Shown one piece after another: positions 8,277 through 16,194 of a stretch of DNA of 37,351 bases. The stretch spans positions 1 to 37,351 of the forward strand of contig CALBKW010000146.1 of the NCBI GenBank assembly GCA_937895785.1, written 5' to 3'. Positions within the stretch are counted from its first letter, which is position 1, and every line of letters begins with the position of its first letter. Made by a program: the position numbers and the translations under genes. The stretch is from an uncultured Candidatus Melainabacteria bacterium. Lineage in GTDB: Bacteria > Cyanobacteriota > Vampirovibrionia > Gastranaerophilales > Gastranaerophilaceae. Below the pieces are notes generated by a model that was not told the origin of the DNA, did not search any database, and was given only the letters and a program-made list of their open reading frames with translations.

Positions 8277-8854
8277 TAGTTGCTTCCTCCCTTGTAGTTA
8301 TCGTAAGTTTTCATTATGTTTTTTACATAATTTTGAGTTTCTTTGTATGGTGGAACTCCACCGTACTTTTTAACTGCGTTTGGACCTGCATTGTAAGCTG
8401 CAAGTGCAAGTTCTTTGTTGTTATCAAATCTGTCCATCAAGCCTTTTAAGTATTTTGTTCCGCCTGCAATGTTTTGCTCTGCATCATAAGCGTTTGTAAC
8501 CCCCAAGCCTTGAGCTGTTGCTGGCATTAATTGCATCAAGCCCATTGCTCCACATTTTGAAGTTGCATTTACATTGAATCCAGATTCGTGTCTAACAACT
8601 GATTTTACGAAATCTTTGTCCAAACCGTTTTTTGCTGAATATTGTTCAATCAAGCTGTCAATTTCAGAGTTTGGCACTTTTTCGCCTTTAGTGTGTCCAG
8701 ATTTCACATCTTCAACTTTTTTGTCTAAAATCTTTTGAAAATCTGCATCTGTCTTTGGTGCATCAACAGTAAGCATAGTTTGTTGCGAAAGTGACGCGAA
8801 TTGTCTTTCAATCGCGTTAATACGTTGTAATGTCATTTGTAGACTTGCTACCAC
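8276..8854 (-). CDS. Lytic transglycosylase of the flagellar operon
   Basis: The product has a soluble-lytic-transglycosylase (SLT, lysozyme-like) domain in its C-terminal two thirds. The catalytic Glu is in H-E-S-G-F (E90), followed by G-L-M-Q-L-M-P (105-111), A-Y-N-A-G-P (153-158) and a Tyr in Q-N-Y-V-K (Y176). The first 60 residues are a predicted helical linker with no signal peptide, so export may be through the flagellar apparatus. It heads the operon and probably opens peptidoglycan for the rod, replacing the missing enzymatic half of FlgJ. The start used is GTG with AGG upstream. An in-frame ATG six codons later (8836) is an alternative. Confidence 0.9.
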   Translation of the reverse strand: MVASLQMTLQRINAIERQFASLSQQTMLTVDAPKTDADFQKILDKKVEDVKSGHTKGEKVPNSEIDSLIEQYSAKNGLDKDFVKSVVRHESGFNVNATSKCGAMGLMQLMPATAQGLGVTNAYDAEQNIAGGTKYLKGLMDRFDNNKELALAAYNAGPNAVKKYGGVPPYKETQNYVKNIMKTYDNYKGGSN

Positions 8855-9023
8855 TTACCTATTTCTCCACCACAAAAAGTGCACACTACACTTTTTTCTT
8901 TTATTTCACACATCTAATTTACACTATATATATTAGAGTTGACATCAACCCTTTGATTGATTTTCGTATTTTCATATAGACCATTGGATCAATATTTGAA
9001 AAATGGTTCTAATTTAACAAATT
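8855..9023. other. Spacer upstream of the flagellar operon with a weak hairpin
   Basis: This AT-rich spacer lies between the operon's first gene and a small reading frame. It holds an 8-bp AT-rich inverted repeat (8874-8881 with 8889-8896). I see no convincing sigma-28-type promoter on the minus strand. A TTGACA at 8939-8944 on the plus strand has no properly spaced partner. The operon promoter must lie here or further upstream but cannot be placed by eye. Confidence 0.4.
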
Positions 9024-9221
9024 TTAAAGGGTTGAAGTTTTGAAAAAATCATTTATACTGTTATTAAGTTCAGCACCCAAATCTTGACGACTAAACGTAG
9101 GCTTGATTTGCGTAGAAGTTGCTTGAGTACTAACCTCGCTACTTACACCTGAACTTTTCTTTTGCGCGTTTGTGTAAACATTCCTATCGCGCATTATAAT
9201 TGGTAAGATTTTGTATAACAA
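9024..9221 (-). CDS. Possible small protein upstream of the flagellar operon
   Basis: This is an open frame of up to 65 codons from a TTG, or 56 codons from an internal ATG at 9194. The predicted product is polar (Ser, Thr, Gln, Asn rich), with no membrane segment or cysteine. The composition is protein-like, but neither start has a well-spaced ribosome site. It is in the same orientation as the flagellar operon, 170 bases upstream. I do not recognise a family, and it may not be a gene. Confidence 0.3.
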   Translation of the reverse strand: MLYKILPIIMRDRNVYTNAQKKSSGVSSEVSTQATSTQIKPTFSRQDLGAELNNSINDFFKTSTL

Positions 9222-9314
9222 CCTTAAATTTGTTATCTAATAATTCAATGTTCTGAAATGACATACAACGATGCCTATTTACATCTTTACGTCGTGCCCC
9301 TTATTCCGTTTTTG

Positions 9315-9323
9315 TGCTAAAAT
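9315..9323 (+). promoter_or_regulatory. Extended -10 promoter for ligA
   Basis: TGCTAAAAT (9315-9323) is an extended -10 element 19 bases before the ligA start. No clear -35 hexamer is seen, as is common with extended -10 promoters. The same nine bases occur upstream of trxA. A strong AGGGG ribosome site follows at 9334-9338. Confidence 0.5.
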
Positions 9324-9341
9324 TTTTTCTAAAAGGGGTTA

Positions 9342-11339
9342 ATGATGTCAGATTTAGAAAACAGATTAAAATATTTGAGAGATACCATAAACAGGGCTAA
9401 TTATCTTTATTATGTCGAAGATAACCCAACTCTATCTGATTTTGAATATGATGAACTTTTTAGAGAATTAAAAAAGTTAGAAGCTGAACACCCTCTTTTC
9501 ATCACTCCTGACAGCCCTACTCAACGTGTCGGCAACAAAATTCAATCAACTTTTGAAGAAGTTAAACACAAATACAGACTTTACAGTCTTGATAACACAA
9601 ACAATTACGAAGAACTACGCCAATGGTACGAAAGAGTAAAAAAAGAATGCGGGCAAGTAGATTTAGTTTGCGAACTTAAAATCGACGGTCTTGCTATCGC
9701 TTTAACATACAAAAAAGGTTTATTCGTTCAAGGTGTAACTCGTGGAAACGGCATTTACGGCGAAAATATTACTGAAAACTTAAAAACAGTAAAAGCCATT
9801 CCTTTAAAGATTTTCAAAGATTACGATTTAGAGGTTCGTGGCGAAATTTATATGCCAAAAACTTCTTTTGAAAAACTAAATGAAGAAAATTTAATGAAGG
9901 GCGAAAAGATTTTTGCAAACCCTCGTAACGCAGCAAGTGGTTCAATAAGGCAACTTGACCCTGAAGTTACAGCAAAACGTGACCTTTCAATTTTCGTTTA
10001 CACACCAATTTTAGACGGTGTTGAAAACGCGCCAAAAACTCATTACGAAAGTCTTATGATGTTAAAAGATTTGGGATTTAAAGTTAATCCAAACATCAGA
10101 AAAGTTGCAGACATTGAAGGTGCAATCGACTTCATCAAAGAATGGGAACAAAAACGTTTTGACTTGGATTATGCAACTGACGGCATAGTAATCAAAGTTG
10201 ATAGCTTTGCCTATCAAAACGAATTAGGTTTTACTGCTCGTGCGCCAAAATGGGCAACTGCGTTTAAGTTTCCACCAGAAGAAGTTAATACAAAACTTTT
10301 AGCAATTGAAACATCTAACGTTGGCAAAACTGGTGCAATAACTCCTGTTGCAGTATTAGAACCAGTATTATTAGCTGGTTCAACAGTTGCCAGAGCAAGT
10401 TTGCACAACTTTGACGAAATCAAGAGATTAGACGTTAGAGTTGGCGACACAGTTTTAATCAAAAAAGCTGCAGAGATTATTCCAAAAGTAATCAAGCACG
10501 TTGACACTCCTGAACACGACAGTTTACCTATTTACGAAGCACCGACAGTTTGTCCGTCTTGCGGTACACCGCTTGTAGTTCCTGAAGGTGAAGTAAATTT
10601 ATATTGCCCAAACACTTTTGGCTGTCCTGCACAAGCAAAATCTCGAATTGAATATTGGGTTTCAAAAGAAGCTATGGATATTGATTTTATTGGACCTAAC
10701 GTTATTGAACAATTATATTCAAAAAATATGGTTAAAAATCCTGCTGATTTATACAAGCTTTCGCAACAAGATTTTATGTTGTTAGATTTGGTTAAAGAAA
10801 AATCTGCATACAATATGTATACTTCAATTCAAAACAGCAAGGAAAAACCTTTGGCTAAATTTATAACTGCACTTTCAATCCGACACGTAGGAAAAGAAAC
10901 TGCAGACCTCTTAGCTAATCATTTCCAATCATTAGAGGCTTTAAAAAATGCAAATGTGGAAGAAATTGCGCAAATTGACGGTATTGGTGACAAAATAGCC
11001 AACAGTATCAAGGATTTCTTTAGCCAACAGTACAATATCGACATGTTAGAAAATCTCAACCATTTGGGGGTACACCCAACCCATAAAGTGGTAGTACAAT
11101 CAACTGTGTTAAATTCAAAAACGTTCGTTTTGACAGGAACGCTTGCGACAATGGGAAGAACTGAGGCGAGTGATAAAATCAAGCAACTTGGTGGAAAAAC
11201 CTCTTCTTCAGTAACTAAAAAAACAGATTACGTCGTTGTTGGCGAAAACGCTGGTTCAAAATTAACAAAAGCTCAAGAGTTAGGAATTACAATTTTGAGC
11301 GAAGATGAATTTCTCAAAATGTTAAACACAAGTGAATAG
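9342..11339 (+). CDS. ligA: NAD-dependent DNA ligase LigA
   Basis: LigA seals nicks in replication and repair, using NAD to adenylate itself. The 665-residue length is standard. The catalytic Lys lies in E-L-K-I-D-G (K113). Further on are the adenylation/OB core, a four-cysteine zinc motif (C-P-S-C and Y-C-P-N-T-F-G-C-P near 403-427), helix-hairpin-helix repeats (for example I-D-G-I-G-D-K-I) and a C-terminal BRCT domain with the G-G-K and D-Y-V-V-V-G signatures. Two ATG codons are in tandem at the start, and AGGGG upstream fits either. It is transcribed away from the flagellar operon. Confidence 0.98.
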   Translation: MMSDLENRLKYLRDTINRANYLYYVEDNPTLSDFEYDELFRELKKLEAEHPLFITPDSPTQRVGNKIQSTFEEVKHKYRLYSLDNTNNYEELRQWYERVKKECGQVDLVCELKIDGLAIALTYKKGLFVQGVTRGNGIYGENITENLKTVKAIPLKIFKDYDLEVRGEIYMPKTSFEKLNEENLMKGEKIFANPRNAASGSIRQLDPEVTAKRDLSIFVYTPILDGVENAPKTHYESLMMLKDLGFKVNPNIRKVADIEGAIDFIKEWEQKRFDLDYATDGIVIKVDSFAYQNELGFTARAPKWATAFKFPPEEVNTKLLAIETSNVGKTGAITPVAVLEPVLLAGSTVARASLHNFDEIKRLDVRVGDTVLIKKAAEIIPKVIKHVDTPEHDSLPIYEAPTVCPSCGTPLVVPEGEVNLYCPNTFGCPAQAKSRIEYWVSKEAMDIDFIGPNVIEQLYSKNMVKNPADLYKLSQQDFMLLDLVKEKSAYNMYTSIQNSKEKPLAKFITALSIRHVGKETADLLANHFQSLEALKNANVEEIAQIDGIGDKIANSIKDFFSQQYNIDMLENLNHLGVHPTHKVVVQSTVLNSKTFVLTGTLATMGRTEASDKIKQLGGKTSSSVTKKTDYVVVGENAGSKLTKAQELGITILSEDEFLKMLNTSE

Positions 11340-11342
11340 ATA

Positions 11343-11367
11343 CTACCTTCGCAGTTGTCGAAGGTGG
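11343..11367. other. Hairpin between ligA and the next gene
   Basis: A 9-bp stem (11343-11351 with 11359-11367, one G-T pair, 7-base loop) starts 4 bases after the ligA stop and ends about 20 bases before the next ATG. It lacks a T-run. It may be a processing or partial-termination element between the two genes rather than a true terminator. Confidence 0.35.
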
Positions 11368-11387
11368 CAACAAAAGAAGGATTAGAG

Positions 11388-11663
11388 ATGAACAAGCACT
11401 TTAGAATAATTGACGTGAACGGATTTCGCGGATTAGCATTATTCTTATTTATTTTGGTTTGCTTAGCAACAGGTTTTATTGCATTCCCAGCTTACTTAGC
11501 TATGAGTTTATGGAATGTTTTAGCTCCAATGATTGCTCTACCAACAATTAACTTCTTCCAAGGTTTATTGTTATGGGCAATTATCGCATTTGCAATTTAT
11601 ATGTTTAGCAACCAAAAGGTTGTGATTGTTATGCAATCTCGTCATAAATTGACTAAAGACTAG
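11388..11663 (+). CDS. Small two-helix membrane protein of unknown function
   Basis: The start is placed at the ATG at 11388 because AGAAGGA lies just upstream. A longer in-frame start at 11355 would overlap a hairpin. The 91-residue product has two hydrophobic segments, about 16-40 (G-L-A-L-F-L-F-I-L-V-C-L-A-T-G) and about 56-75 (G-L-L-L-W-A-I-I-A-F-A-I-Y-M-F), with a basic C-terminus. It resembles a small inner-membrane protein. I do not recognise the family. It may be co-transcribed with ligA. Confidence 0.7.
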   Translation: MNKHFRIIDVNGFRGLALFLFILVCLATGFIAFPAYLAMSLWNVLAPMIALPTINFFQGLLLWAIIAFAIYMFSNQKVVIVMQSRHKLTKD

Positions 11664-11938
11664 CCAGAGCAGAGGCACGAACGAAGTGAGAGGTGAACCA
11701 TAGTCAACGTAAACGTTGATAACTGATTGTTGCTTCACTCGGACAGGTTGCTCATTTCACTATCGCTGTCATTCGCTGTGTCCTCAACACTTTGGCATTC
11801 CACTTTGTTTCAGCCTACGCAAAATCAGTTTTTCGTTGCGGAGGTGAATATTACCATTTAACGCAAGGGCGTATACCCGAACAAAAAACTTAAGACCTTA
11901 AAATAAGTTCAGGGCAACATAGTATTTTTCAATAAATA
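11664..11938. other. Gene-free spacer with repeated sequence
   Basis: The stretch is noticeably less AT-rich than its surroundings and lacks a credible reading frame. It contains a 6-bp inverted repeat (TCAACG at 11704-11709 with CGTTGA at 11714-11719), the second copy of the 43-base repeat (11831-11873) and a degenerate copy of a TAAATTCAG-type motif (11904-11921). It may be repeat DNA or a structured RNA. I cannot decide which from sequence alone. Confidence 0.5.
11831..11873. repeat. Dispersed intergenic repeat, copy 2
   Basis: Aligns without gaps to 2-44 with 33 of 43 identical bases. It lies in the gene-free spacer before the SIMPL-domain gene. Confidence 0.55.
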
Positions 11939-11967
11939 TTGCAAGTTTGCTTTCTTTTTGATACAAT
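11939..11967 (+). promoter_or_regulatory. Sigma-70 promoter of the SIMPL gene
   Basis: The -35 TTGCAA (11939-11944) and -10 TACAAT (11962-11967) are separated by 17 bases, 25 bases before the ATG at 11993. Because the promoter covers the in-frame upstream extension of the next gene, the shorter start is preferred. Confidence 0.7.
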
Positions 11968-11992
11968 ACACCGAAAAAGAAAGGAAATTACA

Positions 11993-12736
11993 ATGAAAAA
12001 ATTAATTATCACAACACTATCAATTTGCGTTATAATTTTTGGCGCAGCTTTCGCTGGTGCTGTTAGTGATGGCACTATCGATATCAATTTATCAGGAACA
12101 AAAGAAATTGCTCCTAACGCTTTTCAAATGAGTTTTACAGTCGAAACAACTAACCAAGACTCTCAAATTGCAATCAAAGAAAACAAAGAAAACTCTGAAA
12201 ACTTATACAACGCCTTAAAAGCAGCTATCAACACAGGGCGTGGAGATTACATTAAAACTTCTAATTACAGTGTAAGACCAAATTACGAATACAGTTCAAA
12301 AGGCAAAAGAAGTTTAAAAGGTTACACTGTAACAAACTCAGTTATTGTATTTGTAAAAGATACAGCATCAGTTGCTAAATTCATCAATATTGCTTCAACA
12401 AAAGGCATTACAGAAGTTGCAAACTTAACTTTCAAGGCTACTGAATACGAAAACGAATGTAATGCTCTTTTAGCAGAATTAGCTAAAAAAGCTAACAAAC
12501 GTGCAAATTCAGCATTAAAACCATTAGGTATGCAAACAATCGCATTAAAAATGATGTCTACAAACTGTTCAGATTCAACTGCTAGACCTTATGTAAACTA
12601 CGCAATGAAATCTAACTCAAGATTGATGGCAGCAGGCGCTGAAGCATCTACAGATGAGTCAGCACCAATTGAAGTTGGTAAAACAGTTTTGAACGCTAAC
12701 ATCAATGCTTCTTTCTATGTTGGAAAGACAAAATAA
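11993..12736 (+). CDS. Exported SIMPL-domain (DUF541) protein
   Basis: The start is the ATG at 11993 (AAAGGA upstream), which gives 247 residues. A Sec signal peptide (about 1-23, ending F-A-G-A) precedes a SIMPL/DUF541 domain. Its usual features are an early G-T-K-E-I-A-P-N strand, the central S-V-R-P-N-Y-E-Y and K-G-Y-T-V-T-N-S segment, and the K-A-N-K-R-A-N-S-A helix. Members are periplasmic or surface proteins of poorly defined role, linked in some bacteria to stress tolerance. The gene has its own promoter and a bidirectional terminator shared with trxA. Confidence 0.88.
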   Translation: MKKLIITTLSICVIIFGAAFAGAVSDGTIDINLSGTKEIAPNAFQMSFTVETTNQDSQIAIKENKENSENLYNALKAAINTGRGDYIKTSNYSVRPNYEYSSKGKRSLKGYTVTNSVIVFVKDTASVAKFINIASTKGITEVANLTFKATEYENECNALLAELAKKANKRANSALKPLGMQTIALKMMSTNCSDSTARPYVNYAMKSNSRLMAAGAEASTDESAPIEVGKTVLNANINASFYVGKTK

Positions 12737-12771
12737 CAATGGTGACAAAAGACTATAAGTCTTATTGAAAT

Positions 12772-12807
12772 AAAAAAGGGCGGTGGCTTTCAGCCACCGC
12801 CCTTTTT
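12772..12807. terminator. Bidirectional terminator between SIMPL gene and trxA
   Basis: GGGCGGTGGC (12778-12787) pairs perfectly with GCCACCGCCC (12793-12802) around a 5-base loop. Six A precede it and five T follow. It lies between convergent genes and can end transcripts from both sides. Confidence 0.95.
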
Positions 12808-12814
12808 AACTAAA

Positions 12815-13138
12815 TTATAAATGTTTTTCAATATTACCAATGATTGTTGATTTTGGCATCAAACCAACCATTCTTTCAACTGGTTCACCATCTTTAAAAA
12901 CCAAAATACTTGGCAAACCACTAATTTGGTATTGTTTTGCAACTTCTGCATTATCATCTGTGTTAACTTTTACAACTTTAACTTTGTCAGTATATTCACC
13001 TGCAATTTCATCTAAAACAGGACCTAATTTTCTGCAAGGTCCACACCATGTTGCCCAAAAATCAACTAATACAGGTGTTGATGCTTGCAAAACTTCTTGT
13101 TCAAAATTTGTTTCGTTTACTTCAATAGCGTTTGACAT
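12815..13138 (-). CDS. trxA: Thioredoxin
   Basis: The 107-residue product is a canonical single-domain thioredoxin, the cytoplasmic dithiol reductant for ribonucleotide reductase and other targets. The redox centre is W-C-G-P-C (C32, C35), and the cis-proline is in S-G-L-P-S (P76). The buried Asp lies in V-L-V-D-F (D26). AGGAG precedes the ATG. It has its own promoter, diverging from the exonuclease operon. Confidence 0.97.
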   Translation of the reverse strand: MSNAIEVNETNFEQEVLQASTPVLVDFWATWCGPCRKLGPVLDEIAGEYTDKVKVVKVNTDDNAEVAKQYQISGLPSILVFKDGEPVERMVGLMPKSTIIGNIEKHL

Positions 13139-13175
13139 GACTTATCTCCTAATCAATAATACTAATTTTTCTATC

Positions 13176-13184
13176 ATTTTAGCA
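13176..13184 (-). promoter_or_regulatory. Extended -10 promoter of trxA
   Basis: On the minus strand these bases read TGCTAAAAT, identical to the ligA extended -10 element. They lie 38 bases upstream of the trxA ATG, and AGGAG follows. Confidence 0.5.
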
Positions 13185-13199
13185 TATAAATTTTTTTTG

Positions 13200-13208
13200 T
13201 GCTATTAT
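13200..13208 (+). promoter_or_regulatory. Extended -10 promoter of the exonuclease operon
   Basis: TGCTATTAT is an extended -10 element 45 bases before the ATG at 13253. It diverges from the trxA promoter, with only 15 bases between the two -10 elements, so the two transcription complexes could interfere with each other. Confidence 0.5.
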
Positions 13209-13252
13209 CTATATAAGTAGGTAAGAAAAAGGTTTAAAATTTAGGAATATAA

Positions 13253-14170
13253 ATGGCTAGAAAAAAAGTTATTGAGATTGTTTTAGATACAGAAACAACA
13301 GGTTTAGACTATACAAAAGAAAGAATGGTTGAATTTGCGGGCGTAAGACTTGAAAACGGCAAAGTTAAAGACGAATTTCAAACATTAATTAATCCGCAAC
13401 AACACATTAGAAAATCATCAATCGCAATTCACGGAATTACGCAAGAGATGGTTCAAGATGCTCCAACAGAAGCTGAAATTATGCCAAAAATCTTGGAATT
13501 TATCGGAGATTACCCTATTGTTGCCCACAACTGTATTTTTGATTACTCATACTTGAATGAGGCTAGTATCAGAACAACAGGCAAAAAGCTTGAAAACGAA
13601 CGTATTGACACTCAATATATGTTCAAAGAAGTTTATCCAGAAATGGAATCACACGGACTTGATGCGTTAACAAAAAAATTCAAAGTTGAACTTGTTAACC
13701 ACCACCGCGCAATGGCTGATGCTATGAGTTTAGCTCTTGCTTATCCAAAATTAAAAAAATTATATTTGCAAAAATATGACTGGGAAAACAAACAATTAGA
13801 AAATATTGAATATTTATTTGAAAGATTCTTAAGAATACAACAAAGTGTTTCAGTTATGCAATCAGAATTGCAAGATTTGAAATCAGTGTTCAAATTGTAC
13901 TTTGAACTTGGCGGAAAACCAATTGAATCTCAACACGGTGATATGCTTGTATATCAATCAAAACAATCTTTCCACTATGATTTTGAAGATATCAAAGATA
14001 TTTTAGAAGAAGTCGGTGCTTTAAACAAGGCCGTAAAGCTTAATTGTGGCTTTGTTGACAGACTTTGCAACGGTCAAAGTTTAGATGAATGCAAGCGTGA
14101 AGCAATAAAAGCAGCACGCAAAGAAATCTCGGAAAATAGAAACGTACAAATTATTAAGGCAGGAAAATAG
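13253..14170 (+). CDS. DEDDh 3'-5' exonuclease (DnaQ-like)
   Basis: The 305-residue protein begins with an RNase T/DnaQ-type exonuclease domain (about 5-165). The metal ligands are visible as D12 and E14 (L-D-T-E-T-T-G), D97 (A-H-N-C-I-F-D) and H151/D156 (H-R-A-M-A-D). It would trim single-stranded DNA or RNA 3' ends. It may act as a proofreading-type or repair nuclease. About 130 extra C-terminal residues, mainly helical with several charged stretches, match nothing I know. It is the first gene of a six-gene plus-strand operon. A DnaQ epsilon subunit or a DinG-like fragment are alternative labels. Confidence 0.88.
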   Translation: MARKKVIEIVLDTETTGLDYTKERMVEFAGVRLENGKVKDEFQTLINPQQHIRKSSIAIHGITQEMVQDAPTEAEIMPKILEFIGDYPIVAHNCIFDYSYLNEASIRTTGKKLENERIDTQYMFKEVYPEMESHGLDALTKKFKVELVNHHRAMADAMSLALAYPKLKKLYLQKYDWENKQLENIEYLFERFLRIQQSVSVMQSELQDLKSVFKLYFELGGKPIESQHGDMLVYQSKQSFHYDFEDIKDILEEVGALNKAVKLNCGFVDRLCNGQSLDECKREAIKAARKEISENRNVQIIKAGK

Positions 14171-14172
14171 AA

Positions 14173-15627
14173 ATGACAAATATTTTAGCAAGATTTTTTA
14201 AAGAACCACCTATCAAACCTGAAATTCAGGATAAGGCAACCGTGGACAAAATGTATAAACATTGGAGTATTAGAATATTCCTTTCTTGCTATGTTGCTTA
14301 TATCGTAGCTCACTTTTGCCGTAAAAATATTGCTGTAGCTTTACCATTTATCGGTCAAGATTTAGGCTATACTAATACTCAATTAGGTATTTTAGGTTCT
14401 TCTTTATATATGACTTACGGTATTGGTAAGTTCATCAACGGTATTATTGCCGACAGAAGTAACGTTAGAACATTCTTACCTACTGCAATGATTATTTCTG
14501 CTATTGCAAACTTATGTTTTGCTTATAGCGCAGTATTCATTACTCCAGGACACGTTTCATTCTTTGGATTGCCTTCTGCTACAGTCCTTTTATGGGTGTT
14601 AACTTTCTTCTGGGGTGCAAATGGTTGGTTCCAATCAATGATTTTTCCACCAATCGCAAAAGCACTTTCTTATTGGCTTTCAAAATCTGAACGTGCAACA
14701 AAATGGTCTATTTGGTCAACTTCTCACCAATTGGGCGTATTCTCAACAGTAATGATTTCTGGTATTTTAATTGGTCATTTTGGTTGGAAAACCGCTTTTG
14801 GTATTGAAGCAGTATTAGTGACTATTACTGGTTTGTTCTTGTATTGGTCATTAAGAGATAGACCTCAATCACTAGGACTTCCTGACGTTGACGTCTACAA
14901 AAATGAACCTATTGAAAAAGCAGAAGAATCTAAAAAAGCTAAAATGTCTTATTTTGAGATGTTTAGAAAATATATCGTTTGCAACAAAATTCTTTGGTTA
15001 CTATCAATTGCGTACGCTTTTGTTTACGTAATTCGTTTCGGTACAGAAGATTGGTTTGTAAAATATTTAATGGAATACAAAGGCGACACACTTGCTATTG
15101 CTACAGCAAAATTAAGCTCTCTTGCAGTAGTTGGTTCAATTGGTGCGATTGCTGCAGGTTGGTTCTCTGATCGTTCAAAATCAGGTAGCAGAATCCCTAT
15201 CAACATCGCTTTCTTTATCGGATTAGGTGTTTGCTTGTTCTTATTCCATATCAATACAATCGATGCTTTTGACTATGTTCTAGCTGCGTTAATTGGTGCA
15301 TTTACTGCTGGTCCTCAATTGTTACTTGGCGGTGTTTGCGCTTTAGAAGCAACTTCTAAAGAAGTTGCATCAGCAGCATTAGGCTTTGCAGGTATGTTCG
15401 GTTACGTTGGTGCAGTACTTTCAGCATCAGGCACAGGCTTTATGATTGATACATTCCAAAAACACTTTAATAACGGTTGGTTAGGCGCTGTAATTTTCTG
15501 GATTTCATCTGCTATCATCGGTATTATGATGTGTTTAGTAATTATGGCTTATTCATCAGCTCAAAAGAGAAAATTACAAGTTCAAACTGTTGAAACAAGC
15601 GACGAAAAAGAAACTGTTAAACAATAA
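14173..15627 (+). CDS. OPA-family organophosphate:phosphate antiporter (MFS)
   Basis: The 484-residue product is a polytopic membrane protein with about 12 segments in two halves, typical of major-facilitator proteins. The closest match by eye is the UhpC/UhpT/GlpT group. Matching features are an early Arg-Lys pair (C-R-K-N-I-A-V-A-L-P-F), G-S-S-L-Y-M-T-Y-G-I-G-K-F, the D-R-S-N loop, N-G-W-F-Q-S and K-S-E-R-A-T-K-W-S-I-W-S-T-S-H. These carriers exchange sugar phosphates or glycerol 3-phosphate for phosphate across the inner membrane. The exact substrate, or a sensor role like UhpC, cannot be fixed here. It starts 2 bases after the exonuclease stop. Confidence 0.85.
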   Translation: MTNILARFFKEPPIKPEIQDKATVDKMYKHWSIRIFLSCYVAYIVAHFCRKNIAVALPFIGQDLGYTNTQLGILGSSLYMTYGIGKFINGIIADRSNVRTFLPTAMIISAIANLCFAYSAVFITPGHVSFFGLPSATVLLWVLTFFWGANGWFQSMIFPPIAKALSYWLSKSERATKWSIWSTSHQLGVFSTVMISGILIGHFGWKTAFGIEAVLVTITGLFLYWSLRDRPQSLGLPDVDVYKNEPIEKAEESKKAKMSYFEMFRKYIVCNKILWLLSIAYAFVYVIRFGTEDWFVKYLMEYKGDTLAIATAKLSSLAVVGSIGAIAAGWFSDRSKSGSRIPINIAFFIGLGVCLFLFHINTIDAFDYVLAALIGAFTAGPQLLLGGVCALEATSKEVASAALGFAGMFGYVGAVLSASGTGFMIDTFQKHFNNGWLGAVIFWISSAIIGIMMCLVIMAYSSAQKRKLQVQTVETSDEKETVKQ

Positions 15628-15639
15628 AAGAGGTAATAA

Positions 15640-16194
15640 ATGAAAAAACTTTTTGTAATATCAGGCTCATCAGGCGTTGGCAAGGGTACTGTGATTAAAA
15701 AGTTTTTAGAACGCAACAAGGACTTCAAATTGTCTGTTTCTTGCACTACACGTGGAAAAAGAGAAGGCGAAGAGCACGGTAAAAATTATTACTTCTTATC
15801 ACGTGATGAATTTAAAAAAGCCATTGATAACGGTGATTTCCTAGAATGGGCTGAATTTTCTGGCAACATGTACGGAACAAATAAAAAATTCGTACAAGAA
15901 TGCTTAGATAATGATGAAAATTTGCTTCTTGAAATTGATACACAAGGCGCTTTACAAGTTAAAAACAAAATGGATAATGCAGTTTTAATCTTTATTTTAC
16001 CACCTTCAATGGAAGAACTTGAACGCCGTTTGAGAGGTAGAGGAACTGAAACAGAAGAGGCTATTCAAAAAAGATTACACACTGTAAAATCAGAAATGGA
16101 AAATGCAAAAGCATTTCATTATAATGTAATAAATGACGACGTAGAAAGAGCTGTCGAAGAAATTGAAGGCATTATAAAAAATGAACAAGTATGA
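15640..16194 (+). CDS. gmk: Guanylate kinase
   Basis: Gmk makes GDP from GMP and ATP. The 184-residue length is slightly short but normal. The P-loop G-S-S-G-V-G-K-G-T is at 9-17. The GMP-binding segment S-C-T-T-R-G-K-R-E-G-E-E-H-G-K-N-Y follows, then E-I-D-T-Q-G-A and the lid R-L-R-G-R-G-T-E. It lies 12 bases after the transporter gene, with AGAGG as ribosome site, and its end overlaps the next gene by 14 bases. Confidence 0.97.
   Translation: MKKLFVISGSSGVGKGTVIKKFLERNKDFKLSVSCTTRGKREGEEHGKNYYFLSRDEFKKAIDNGDFLEWAEFSGNMYGTNKKFVQECLDNDENLLLEIDTQGALQVKNKMDNAVLIFILPPSMEELERRLRGRGTETEEAIQKRLHTVKSEMENAKAFHYNVINDDVERAVEEIEGIIKNEQV

Noticed and set aside
8874..8896. AT-rich hairpin as a terminator upstream of the flagellar operon
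   Set aside because: The stem is eight A-T-dominated pairs and too weak to call. It is mentioned only as a feature of the spacer.
8939..8972. TTGACA as a -35 element on the plus strand
   Set aside because: The best -10 candidate (TATTTT at 8967) is 22 bases away, and no plus-strand gene follows until ligA, which has a nearer promoter.
9222..9341. Sigma-28-type flagellar promoter on the minus strand
   Set aside because: A TAAAG-like segment exists, but no GCCGATAA-type -10 lies at a suitable distance.
11355..11387. Longer N-terminus for the small membrane protein
   Set aside because: The extension overlaps the hairpin at 11343-11367, and a good ribosome site belongs to the later ATG at 11388.
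11939..11992. Longer N-terminus for the SIMPL-domain protein
   Set aside because: It would cover the -35 and -10 of the gene's own promoter and would bury the signal peptide. The ATG at 11993 has a ribosome site.
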